NCBI RefSeq assembly: GCF_020742175.1
Contig: NZ_DYXM01000077.1
Location: 1-7,657, forward strand
Reading direction: 5' to 3'
Source: Dietzia timorensis
GTDB lineage: Bacteria; Actinomycetota; Actinomycetes; Mycobacteriales; Mycobacteriaceae
DNA: 7,657 bases
Both the position numbers and the translations under genes were made by a program. Shown one piece after another: positions 1 to 5,900 of this stretch (the first letter of the stretch is position 1; every line of letters begins with the position of its first letter). A model generated the notes under the pieces. It was not told the origin of the DNA and did no database searches. It worked only from the letters and a program-made list of their open reading frames with translations.

Positions 1-210
1 CTGTCGATCGATGCGCTCGCGCGCAACAAGATGCGGGTGGTGCCTGGACCTATCGGGCAGACGATGTCGCTGGCCACGAACTTTTTGCCTCGCCGTTTGG
101 TGTCGCCGCTTGCGGGCAAGGCCTACGCCAAGCTCGGCGAGGGCTCGGCGGATGCGGCGAGTTCTGCCGACGCGGACAGCTCGGCTTCGACGCCCGACTC
201 CCCCGCGTAG
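1..210 (+). CDS. cmrA: Short-chain dehydrogenase/reductase, C-terminal fragment (CmrA/Rv2509-like mycolate reductase)
   Basis: Only the last 69 codons are in the window, in frame 1, ending at TAG 208-210; the 5' part lies upstream. The visible residues (LSIDALARNKMRVVPGPIG, then TNFLPRRLVSPLAGKAYAKL) resemble the C-terminal end of SDR-family reductases, where a conserved VVPG is followed by a helix with LPRRL. A low-complexity Ser/Ala/Asp tail of about 24 residues follows. The NAD(P) fold and active-site Tyr-Lys are outside the window. The identity as the reductase that converts the mycolic beta-keto ester rests mainly on position: in M. tuberculosis Rv2509 (CmrA) stands beside the DUF853 gene Rv2510c and orn Rv2511, the same neighbours as here. 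SDR membership is fairly secure; the CmrA assignment is an inference from synteny. Confidence 0.62.
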   Translation: MSIDALARNKMRVVPGPIGQTMSLATNFLPRRLVSPLAGKAYAKLGEGSADAASSADADSSASTPDSPA

Positions 211-281
211 GTCAGGTTTGCGGGGCTATTTCTGTCTTTGGCGCGGGGCATCAAAGCAAGGCATGTCCCTCGAAAATTCAC

Positions 282-347
282 CGGGGCCTACTCAAATCTC
301 GCTCGACCCGGCAAAATACGCGGCCAGCGGAATTTGAGTAGGCCCCG
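282..347. repeat. Long inverted repeat (16-bp perfect stem, 34-nt loop), possible terminator
   Basis: The arm 282-297 (CGGGGCCTACTCAAAT) is the exact reverse complement of 332-347. The 34-nt loop can pair partly further in (for example GCT 301-303 with AGC 326-328). It lies 72 bp after the reductase stop, so it may end that transcript. No T-run follows it on the plus strand; on the minus strand a TTTT lies about six bases beyond the stem. Actinobacterial terminators often lack a U-tail, so this fits but is not proven. Alternatives are a small structured RNA, a protein-binding site or the remnant of a short palindromic element. Confidence 0.6.
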
Positions 348-454
348 CGCACCCGAAGCGCCGAATCAACGGCGACTTGCTTTCTGGGTATTCACAGGGA
401 CTCCCGCTGCGCACGCGGCTCAGCTACGAGGGCAAAAATCACTCGCGAGAGGGA

Positions 455-483
455 TTCGCTCGGCAGTCGTGTCACAGTAGGTT
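455..483 (+). promoter_or_regulatory. Possible promoter for the 492-1070 membrane-protein gene
   Basis: TTCGCT (455-460) and TAGGTT (478-483, fitting TANNNT) are separated by 17 bp. The -10-like element ends eight bases before ATG 492, so the transcript would be leaderless or nearly so, which agrees with the lack of a good Shine-Dalgarno sequence. Weak matches of this kind arise by chance. Confidence 0.3.
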
Positions 484-491
484 CGTCTCTC

Positions 492-1070
492 ATGAAGACG
501 CCCCCTCGCACTGTGCGCAGCGGATCGCCGCCCGCCACCTACTTTCGAACCCGCATCTCGCCCGTGCTTCTCACCTCGTCCGCCGGGCTCGTCCTTCTCG
601 GATGCACCTTGGGACGCGTGCTCGGTTCGGATACCTCAGCACCGGTCCACGACCCCTCGGCGAATGCATGGGGGATTCACCTATTACTCACGGTCGTGGC
701 AATTGCGTTGAGTACGACGGTGATCGCCCGTTTCCGGGCACGACACGGGCGTTATCCCGACTTCGCCGGTCCCTGGCGAACCTCGACCTACGACGCGATT
801 AGGCACACGTTCCGTCGGGCGGAGCCCAAACCGGATAGGTTCGACGTCCTGAGGTTGGCGAGGACGCTGGCGGTCGGTCTCTCGCTACTCATTGCCGCCT
901 ACGTCACCGTTCGATTGGGGATGCAGATCGGGTTCGTGGGTCGGCCCGCCGAATACGTGAACGCGTGGGGCGGACCGACCTACGCGGGAGCCTTCTACGC
1001 CCACGTCCTCGACGCGGCCCTCATCGCGAGTCCGTGCTTACTGCTAGGTCGAGCGGCGGCCATGCGCTAG
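492..1070 (+). CDS. Small four-helix membrane protein of unknown function
   Basis: The 192-residue product has four hydrophobic stretches: about residues 23-44, 61-80, 124-146 and 166-187. A basic loop of about 40 residues between helices 2 and 3 is rich in Arg and His, which suggests this loop and both ends are cytoplasmic. I do not recognise a family. ATG 492 is chosen because the first helix follows a short basic N-terminus. Upstream there is only a weak AGTAGG and a possible leaderless promoter. Codons ending in A or T and rare ones (AGG, CTA, TTA, ATT) are commoner than in orn next door, so it may be accessory or fast evolving. Its TAG stop interlocks with that of the convergent ATPase gene. 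The gene is likely real because hydrophobic periodicity is kept throughout; the function is unknown. Confidence 0.65.
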   Translation: MKTPPRTVRSGSPPATYFRTRISPVLLTSSAGLVLLGCTLGRVLGSDTSAPVHDPSANAWGIHLLLTVVAIALSTTVIARFRARHGRYPDFAGPWRTSTYDAIRHTFRRAEPKPDRFDVLRLARTLAVGLSLLIAAYVTVRLGMQIGFVGRPAEYVNAWGGPTYAGAFYAHVLDAALIASPCLLLGRAAAMR

Positions 1071-2698
1071 CGGCGCCGACGCCGGGTGCCGAACAGGCTA
1101 CGCGTGATCTCGCGGCCCGCAGCACTCGCGGCGCTGCGCATAAAGCTGCGCGTGGCGGGATTCGACAGCGCCCGCGACACGAACGAGCCCTCCTCCTCGC
1201 GCTCGCCGCCCTTCGTGCCCCCGCTTCCGTCTTCGCGGGGAGCTTCCTTCGCCGGCGCCTGCTCTGCGGCCGGCGCATCCTGCGCTCCCCCGCCGGCACC
1301 AGCCTCACCGGCACCGGCCTTCTCCGCCTGCTCGGCCAGCTTCTCGTAGGCGCTCAACGGATCGACCGTCTCGCCGTACTTCCCCCACGCCTCGCTGTCC
1401 TTCGCCGCAGCGGTGATCGCCTCGTTGCCGATCGTGTTCATCAGCGACGTCGGCGGATTCATCAGCGTCCACGCGACCGGCGTCGGCGCACCACGCTCCG
1501 ACAGCACCGTCACAATCGCCTCGCCCGTGCCCGCGCCGGTGATGGCCTCTTCCAGGTCGTACACGTCGGACTTCGGGTAGGTCTTCACAGTCTTACTCAA
1601 CGCCTTCTGGTCCTCCGGCGTAAACGCCCGCAACGCGTGCTGTACGCGCGCGCCGAGCTGCGAGAGGATGTCGCCGGGAATGTCGGTGGGCAGCTGCGAG
1701 CAGAAAAACACGCCGACGCCCTTGGAGCGAATAAGCTTCACCGTCTGCTCGACCTGGTCGAGGAACGCCTTCGACGCGTCCTCGAACAGCAGGTGCGCCT
1801 CGTCGAAGATAAACACGAGCTCCGGCTTGTCGGAGTCGCCCTTCTCGGGCAGATCCTGGAACAGCTCGGCGAGCACCCACATGAGGAACGTCGAGAACAG
1901 CACCGGACGCGTGGCCTGGTCGCCGAGCTCGACCAGCGAGATCGCGCCCTTCCCATCGACGACCTTTCGCAGGTCGGCCGGGTCGAGCTCGGGATCGCCG
2001 AAGAACGTATCGCCGCCGTTGTTCGACAGGTTCACCAGCGAACGCAGGATGACGCCGGCGGTCTGCGAAGACACGCCGCCGATGCCCTTGAGGTCCTCTT
2101 TCCCCTCGTCCGACGTCAGATGCTGGAGTACGGCCCGCAGGTCCTTGAGGTCGTAGAGTTCGAGTCCTTGCTCGTCGGCCCAGTGGAAGACCAGCCCGAG
2201 CGTCGACTCCTGGGTCGAGTTGAGTCCAAGCACCTTGGACAGCAGGATCGGCCCGAACGAGCTCACCCGCGCGCGCAGCGGCACGCCGATGCCCTCGGTC
2301 CCCAACGACAGGAATTCGACCGGATGGCCCGCCGGCGCCCAGTCGGCACCGGTCTGCTCGGCACGACCGCGCGCCTTGTCGGAATCCTCACCCGGCTGCG
2401 CGAGCCCGGACAGGTCGCCCTTCATGTCCGCCATCACCACGGGCACGCCGTTCACGGAGAGCTGCTCGGCGATCAGCTGGAGCGTCTTGGTCTTACCCGT
2501 GCCGGTCGCTCCGGCGACGAGGCCGTGTCGGTTCATCATCGACAGCGGAATGGAAACCCGAGCCTCGGGATCGGCCTTCCCGTCCACCAGAACGGACCCG
2601 AGTGAGATCCCGGCGCCCTCACTGGCGTACCCCTGCGCGATCTTCTTCGCGGGGGCCAAATCGGTGGTGTTCTCGCTTGCGGATGCATCATTCGGCAT
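1067..2698 (-). CDS. DUF853 / HerA-like P-loop ATPase (YjgR, Rv2510c family)
   Basis: The 543-residue protein is close to full length for the DUF853 family (E. coli YjgR, M. tuberculosis Rv2510c). Walker A is GATGTGKT at residues 63-70, in the context GLVAGATGTGKTKTLQ. Walker B is LVFIFDEAH at 294-302. FFCSQLPTDIPGDILSQLGARVQHALRAFTP (331-361, quoted in part) fits the sensor/arginine-finger region of HerA/FtsK-type hexameric ATPases. Residues about 455-505 are a low-complexity Ala/Gly/Glu linker before a conserved C-terminal end, GREITRSLFGTRRR. The role is not established; related HerA proteins translocate on DNA with nucleases. ATG 2698 is forced: a TAA lies in frame six bases upstream. No Shine-Dalgarno sequence precedes it, so translation is probably leaderless. 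It diverges from orn by 10 bp and converges on the membrane-protein gene. Family certain, biochemical role unknown. Confidence 0.93.
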   Translation of the reverse strand: MPNDASASENTTDLAPAKKIAQGYASEGAGISLGSVLVDGKADPEARVSIPLSMMNRHGLVAGATGTGKTKTLQLIAEQLSVNGVPVVMADMKGDLSGLAQPGEDSDKARGRAEQTGADWAPAGHPVEFLSLGTEGIGVPLRARVSSFGPILLSKVLGLNSTQESTLGLVFHWADEQGLELYDLKDLRAVLQHLTSDEGKEDLKGIGGVSSQTAGVILRSLVNLSNNGGDTFFGDPELDPADLRKVVDGKGAISLVELGDQATRPVLFSTFLMWVLAELFQDLPEKGDSDKPELVFIFDEAHLLFEDASKAFLDQVEQTVKLIRSKGVGVFFCSQLPTDIPGDILSQLGARVQHALRAFTPEDQKALSKTVKTYPKSDVYDLEEAITGAGTGEAIVTVLSERGAPTPVAWTLMNPPTSLMNTIGNEAITAAAKDSEAWGKYGETVDPLSAYEKLAEQAEKAGAGEAGAGGGAQDAPAAEQAPAKEAPREDGSGGTKGGEREEEGSFVSRALSNPATRSFMRSAASAAGREITRSLFGTRRRRR

Positions 2699-2711
2699 GA
2701 TTTAGATCATG
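2696..2711. promoter_or_regulatory. Shared divergent promoter palindrome of the HerA-like gene and orn
   Basis: CATGAT, TTAG and ATCATG form a perfect inverted repeat of 6+4+6 bases. Its outer ends are the two start codons (CAT 2696-2698 for the minus gene, ATG 2709-2711 for orn). If transcription starts at each ATG, the CATGAT of each strand ends seven bases before the start. It then fits a -10 box keeping the important A at position 2 and T at position 6. In-frame stops (TAG for orn, TAA for the ATPase) lie just upstream, so neither gene can begin earlier. Promoter use is inferred; the palindrome is seen directly. Confidence 0.55.
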
Positions 2712-3425
2712 CCAGAATCAACTCCACCATTGTCCGGTACAAATGCAGGCGCGTCGGATCCGGCCGCACAATCGCCAGGTCACAAGGACTCCGCGGAGCC
2801 GCCGATCAATCCGAAGCACGACCGCATCGTCTGGATCGACTGCGAGATGACCGGCCTCGACGGCGGCACCGAACCGGGCGCCGACCTGCTGGTAGAGATC
2901 GCGGCTCTCGTCACCGACAGCGAGCTCAACATTCTCGGAGACGGCGTCGACATCGTCATCGGAGCGCCCGACGAGGCCCTCGATTCCATGAACGACGTGG
3001 TGCAGGAAATGCACCGCTCCTCCGGCCTCACCGAGGAGATCCGCGCCTCGAAGGTCACCGTCGAAGAGGCCGAGAAGGCGGTCCTCGAGTATGTGCGCGA
3101 GCACGTGTCCCAGCCCGGCACGGCACCCCTGGCGGGCAATTCGATCGCCACCGACCGCAAGTTCATCTCCCGCGACATGCCGGCGCTCGACGAGTTCCTC
3201 CACTACCGCATGATCGACGTGAGCTCGATCAAGGAACTCAGCCGCCGCTGGTACCCGCGCATCTACTTCGGCCAGCCCGATAAGGGCATGGCCCACCGCG
3301 CGCTCGCCGACATCATCGAATCCATCAAGGAGCTGCGCTACTACCGCGCCACCGCATTCGTGCCCCAGCCCGGCCCCACCTCCGAGGAGGTCGCCGCCGC
3401 AGCAAAGAAAATCACCGAAGGATGA
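2709..3425 (+). CDS. orn: Oligoribonuclease (DEDDh 3'-5' exoribonuclease)
   Basis: Orn degrades two- to five-base RNA fragments, including pGpG from cyclic-di-GMP, to mononucleotides in the cytoplasm. All DEDDh active-site residues are visible: D44 and E46 in WIDCEMTGLD, D149 in GNSIATDRKF, H196 and D201 in MAHRALADI. The stretch FLHYRMIDVSSIKELSRRWY (164-183 region) is typical of Orn. The 238-residue product is longer than usual because of an N-terminal extension of about 36 residues rich in Pro, Ser and Ala before the catalytic core. The frame has no start codon nearer the core except TTG 2730, and TAG lies six bases upstream of ATG 2709, so the extension or most of it must be translated. 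No Shine-Dalgarno sequence is present, suggesting a leaderless mRNA. tRNA-His follows 127 bp downstream, as in mycobacteria. Confidence 0.96.
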   Translation: MPESTPPLSGTNAGASDPAAQSPGHKDSAEPPINPKHDRIVWIDCEMTGLDGGTEPGADLLVEIAALVTDSELNILGDGVDIVIGAPDEALDSMNDVVQEMHRSSGLTEEIRASKVTVEEAEKAVLEYVREHVSQPGTAPLAGNSIATDRKFISRDMPALDEFLHYRMIDVSSIKELSRRWYPRIYFGQPDKGMAHRALADIIESIKELRYYRATAFVPQPGPTSEEVAAAAKKITEG

Positions 3426-3473
3426 CGTCGGACGCCGCCCCTGCCCCAAGCGGCCGCCTCCGCAACTCCGGAT

Positions 3474-3503
3474 TTCGTCCCGCCCACGGGTGGCATGTAG
3501 ACT
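3474..3503 (+). promoter_or_regulatory. Likely promoter of tRNA-His
   Basis: TTCGTC (3474-3479) and TAGACT (3498-3503, TANNNT) are 18 bp apart. Transcription would begin near 3510, giving a 5' leader of about 43 nt before the tRNA. It lies in the gap between orn and the tRNA, so the tRNA need not depend on orn transcription. Confidence 0.45.
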
Positions 3504-3552
3504 ACTGAGCGCTGCAGTGATCGGCGCATCGCTTCGATCGGCTGTTCAGTGT

Positions 3553-3626
3553 GGTGAGTGTAGTTCAGTTGGTAGAGCACCAGGTTGTGATCCTGGCTGT
3601 CGCGGGTTCGAGTCCCGTCACTCACC
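3553..3626 (+). tRNA. tRNA-His (anticodon GTG)
   Basis: A complete cloverleaf is visible. The acceptor stem GTGAGTG (3554-3560) pairs with CACTCAC (3619-3625). The anticodon stem CCAGG/CCTGG (3580-3584/3592-3596) encloses TTGTGAT with GTG at 3587-3589. The T-arm is CGGG-TTCGAGT-CCCG. G3553 is the extra G-1 typical of tRNA-His and faces the C73 discriminator at 3626. The 3' CCA is not encoded (CC then G follows), so it must be added after transcription. Its place directly after orn matches other Mycobacteriales. Confidence 0.97.
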
Positions 3627-3634
3627 CCGAATGA

Positions 3635-3676
3635 GAAGAGCGGGTTATCGGCACAAACGCCGGTGACCCGCTCTTC
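3635..3676 (+). terminator. Hairpin terminator after tRNA-His
   Basis: GAAGAGCGGGT (3635-3645) pairs perfectly with ACCCGCTCTTC (3666-3676). Pairing continues inward, with G-T wobbles, through TATCGGC/GCCGGTG to a loop of six bases (ACAAAC). The T-run behind it is poor (GTCTATCTG), as is common in high-GC actinobacteria. Confidence 0.8.
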
Positions 3677-3861
3677 GTCTATCTGCCCATGTCCCGAAGC
3701 ACTCCACGACGACCGGCACGGGAGACCGGCGGCCGGCGGCTCGACGCTGGCCTTGCGCTGGTTCTGCGATGTGGGGAGCGCGCGGGGCTGGGCGGAGGAG
3801 CACGTCCGGCGTCATACTCGGTGGTAGTACGCGGTGCAGTATGCGATGAGGAGCGGCGGAA

Positions 3862-4224
3862 ATGACGCAGACGGCGGCAAGTGTCGATGAGTACCTGGCT
3901 GGGGTCGATCCGGCGTTTCGGGCGGAGCTGGAGCGGATCCGCGGGCTCGTGACCACGCTGGTTCCGGAGGCCGAGGAGAAGATCAGCTACCGGATGCCGA
4001 CTCTCGAGTATCGCGGGCGCGCGCTCGTGTATTTCACGGCGTCGAAAAAGCACATGAGTTTCTACCCGTCCTCGATGGCGCTCGACGAGCTCGCGGACCG
4101 GCTAGAGAGCTACGAGCGGACCGCACACGCGGTGAAGTTCACGCTCGACAATCCGCTCCCCGACCAGTTGATCGAAGACCTAGTGCGGGTGCATGTGCGG
4201 GAAATCGACGCCGCGCAGGGGTAA
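3862..4224 (+). CDS. DUF1801 / YdhG-like small protein
   Basis: This 120-residue protein matches the DUF1801 (YdhG/frataxin-like fold) family. An N-terminal helix with VDEYLAGVDPAFRAELERIR is followed by PEAEEKISYRMPTLEYRGR (35-53 region), VYFTASKKHMSFYP (56-69) and VKFTLDNPLP (91-100), the usual order of conserved blocks. Length is normal. The start is supported by GAGGAG at 3848-3853, eight bases before ATG 3862, one of the few clear Shine-Dalgarno sequences in the window. The biochemical role of the family is not settled: Bacillus members have been proposed as iron chaperones, others sit near ArsR/AHSA1 and RibD-like genes. It lies 139 bp before the RibD-like gene on the same strand, so co-transcription is possible but not shown. 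Confidence 0.88.
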   Translation: MTQTAASVDEYLAGVDPAFRAELERIRGLVTTLVPEAEEKISYRMPTLEYRGRALVYFTASKKHMSFYPSSMALDELADRLESYERTAHAVKFTLDNPLPDQLIEDLVRVHVREIDAAQG

Positions 4225-4363
4225 ACGGGCAGGCGGCGGCCGGCAACGGCGACAGTGCGCACGCACGGACAAAGGTGTGCGCCCTCCGCGCGAGATCCTG
4301 GAGGCACCACAGGGAGCTCTGCCCTGCATCGCGCGGGCGAGCTGGATTCTAGGGAGGGCCGCC

Positions 4364-4939
4364 GTGAGACCGCTGCGGTATTCGATCAACGTGACGCTCG
4401 ACGGCTGCTGCCATCACGAGGCGGGGCTCATGCCGGACGCCGAGTCCATGGCGTACTGGACCGAGGAGATGGGCCGCGCGGATGCGCTCCTCTTCGGCCG
4501 CGTGACCTACGAGATGATGGAGGCCGCGTGGCGACGACCTGATTCCGGCGCGTGGCCCGAATGGATGCAAGCCTGGGACGTACCGTTCGCCGAGGCCATG
4601 GACAGCGCGAAGAAGTACGTCGTGTCGAGCACGCTTGATGGCGCCGGTTGGAATGCCGAGCTGCTGGACGGCGACCTGGAAGCCTCGGTGGTGAGGCTCA
4701 AAGAGGAACCCGGCGAGGGCTTGTGGGTCGGCGGCGTGACGCTGCCACTTGCGTTGGCCGATCTCGGGTTGATCGACGAATACGAATTCGTGGTCCAGCC
4801 GGTGATCGCCGGGCACGGGCCGACGCTGCTGTCCGGGCTGCGCGAACGCATCCAACTCGAACCGGTATCGCGGCGCGAATTTAGCTCCGGTGCGGTCGTG
4901 CAACGCTTTCGCCCCGTACCCGCGACGTCGCTGATGTAA
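4364..4939 (+). CDS. RibD C-terminal domain / dihydrofolate-reductase-like protein
   Basis: This 191-residue protein has the fold of the reductase half of RibD and of dihydrofolate reductase, which binds NADPH. An N-terminal strand RYSINVTLDG is followed by ADALLFGRVTYEMM (39-52), KYVVSST (84-90) and GLWVGGVTLPLALADLGLID (119-138). The end is EYEFVVQPVIAGHGPTLL, the usual Pro-and-Gly pattern of the family. The start is GTG 4364, not the ATG 4193 that the open frame allows. AGGGAGG (4351-4357) stands six bases before the GTG, homology begins right after it, and the extra upstream 57 codons overlap the previous gene and look non-coding. It is a stand-alone domain without the deaminase half, so a role in riboflavin synthesis is unlikely; the substrate is unknown. 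The stop is 15 bp from that of the convergent MmpS-like gene. Confidence 0.87.
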   Translation: MRPLRYSINVTLDGCCHHEAGLMPDAESMAYWTEEMGRADALLFGRVTYEMMEAAWRRPDSGAWPEWMQAWDVPFAEAMDSAKKYVVSSTLDGAGWNAELLDGDLEASVVRLKEEPGEGLWVGGVTLPLALADLGLIDEYEFVVQPVIAGHGPTLLSGLRERIQLEPVSRREFSSGAVVQRFRPVPATSLM

Positions 4940-4954
4940 CCGCGCGCTGTTGCG

Positions 4955-5767
4955 CTAACCGAAGTGGGCGCACTCGGCCATGGAGAACGCGCCCGACGCC
5001 GTTTTCGAGTCGACCTCCTCGTCGTCGACGAAGATCTTGCAGGTGACCTCTCCCTCATCCATCTGGACAACGACAAGCGACGTCGCGTTGAAGGTGCTGT
5101 CCGAGGTGAACTCTGTCGACCACGGGGAGGGCACGCTTTCCTGCTGGACGCCGAGATCGGCGTCGATGTAGGTGACCGTGATCTCCGAGCCGGTTGACGA
5201 CGTGGCCTCGAGACGGACCGTGCCGGGCCCGCCCGAACCGGGCAGGGTCGGTGTCGGAACGGCGAGCGTGGTCGAAGGCGCAGAGGGCTCGCTTGGCGCG
5301 AATGGTTCCGACGACCGTGGGAGCCCGCTGGGATTCGAGTCCCCGTAGGGCGGGGCCGAGGACGTCGCGGGGAGCGCAATACCTCCGCCGTCATCCCCCG
5401 AACCACGCATGGCGAAGAAGACACCGACGGCCACGACGGCGAGCACCACGACGCCGATGATTGCGGCGATGATCAAGCCGGTGTGGGTGCCTGACGAGGC
5501 GTTCGGGCCGCCCGGTTGCTGGGCGCCGCCGTAGTAACCGTACGGATTCGGAGCGCCGTAGGGCCGGCCGAATTGCTGCTGTTGCTGCTGTCCGCCATAC
5601 GGGTCGCCGGCGTAAGGGTTGGCGTCGTATGGATTGCCGGCGTAGGGATTGCCGCCATAAGGGCTGGTCGGAAACTGGCGTGTGGGATCAGGAGCCGCCG
5701 CCATGGAATTCGGATCGTAGGGATTGTGCGGCTGCCCCGGGCGTCCATCGTGTGGCGGTTGGTTCAT
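4955..5767 (-). CDS. MmpS-like single-pass membrane protein with Pro/Gly/Tyr-rich N-terminus
   Basis: The 270-residue protein has three parts. Residues 1-92 are a cytoplasmic, disordered Pro/Gly/Asn/Tyr/Gln-rich region with a pentapeptide repeat (35-59) and six glutamines (60-65). Residues about 97-119 form one transmembrane helix (TGLIIAAIIGVVVLAVVAVG). After a Ser/Pro linker, residues about 183-267 resemble the extracytoplasmic MmpS domain: ITVTYIDADLGVQQESVPSPW, then VTCKIFVDD and a final MAEC. C243 and C266 could form a disulfide. MmpS proteins assist MmpL transporters in lipid and siderophore export, but no MmpL is next to this gene, so its partner, if any, is elsewhere. ATG 5767 is supported by GGAG (5775-5778) seven bases before it. 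It lies 133 bp downstream of arsR on the same strand and probably has its own promoter. The MmpS match is by pattern, not search. Confidence 0.78.
   Translation of the reverse strand: MNQPPHDGRPGQPHNPYDPNSMAAAPDPTRQFPTSPYGGNPYAGNPYDANPYAGDPYGGQQQQQQFGRPYGAPNPYGYYGGAQQPGGPNASSGTHTGLIIAAIIGVVVLAVVAVGVFFAMRGSGDDGGGIALPATSSAPPYGDSNPSGLPRSSEPFAPSEPSAPSTTLAVPTPTLPGSGGPGTVRLEATSSTGSEITVTYIDADLGVQQESVPSPWSTEFTSDSTFNATSLVVVQMDEGEVTCKIFVDDEEVDSKTASGAFSMAECAHFG
5591..5665 (-). repeat. Five tandem 15-bp units coding a pentapeptide repeat
   Basis: Five consecutive 15-bp units code for pentapeptides of the form [S/N/D]PY[G/A/D][G/A] (residues 35-59 of the MmpS-like protein). They differ mainly at wobble positions and are directly followed by a CAG/CAA run coding six Gln (5573-5590). 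Such repeats change copy number easily between strains. Confidence 0.8.
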
Positions 5768-5825
5768 GAATTCGCTCCATCGACTCGTCCCCTGGCACGC
5801 AGAACGCGCGCGGCACTCTGTCTGA

Positions 5826-5852
5826 ACGATATTGACTTACGGCGACTGTCGA
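5826..5852 (-). promoter_or_regulatory. Possible promoter of the MmpS-like gene
   Basis: Reading the minus strand, TCGACA (5852-5847) and TATCGT (5831-5826) are 15 bp apart, which is shorter than ideal. The -10-like TATCGT fits TANNNT. It would give a leader of about 50 nt before ATG 5767, compatible with the Shine-Dalgarno sequence seen there. Weak evidence. Confidence 0.28.
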
Positions 5853-5900
5853 GCGGGAAACCGCAGAATCGGGTTGCAGATCACAACGCCGACATCCCGT

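Larger units (their letters stand above)
211..491. other. Intergenic region between the reductase and the membrane-protein gene
   Basis: About 280 bp with no convincing gene. Open frames crossing it show no family signature and no ribosome binding site. It contains one long inverted repeat (282-347) and, at its right end, a possible promoter for the gene starting at 492. Stretches such as 270-300 and 310-335 are more A/T-rich than the flanking coding DNA. Confidence 0.6.

Noticed and set aside
11..480. Two plus-strand frames crossing the first gap
   Set aside because: Frame 1 is the reductase end; the other frames are Arg/Pro-rich, have no start signal and run through the inverted repeat.
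965..2605. A 546-codon open frame on the plus strand opposite the HerA-like gene
   Set aside because: Its sequence is Arg/Leu/His-rich with no domain, and it mirrors a gene with clear Walker motifs; it is an antisense shadow of high-GC coding DNA.
2718..3449. A 243-codon minus-strand frame opposite orn
   Set aside because: Orn has all catalytic residues on the plus strand; the reverse frame has no family signature and arises from GC-rich third positions.
4193..4363. An earlier ATG start giving a 248-residue RibD-like protein
   Set aside because: The added 57 residues show no homology, overlap the end of the DUF1801 gene and lack a ribosome binding site, while GTG 4364 has AGGGAGG six bases upstream.
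4507..5424. A 305-codon minus-strand frame
   Set aside because: It crosses two convergent genes in another frame and is Ser/Arg/Pro-rich throughout, as expected for a shadow frame.
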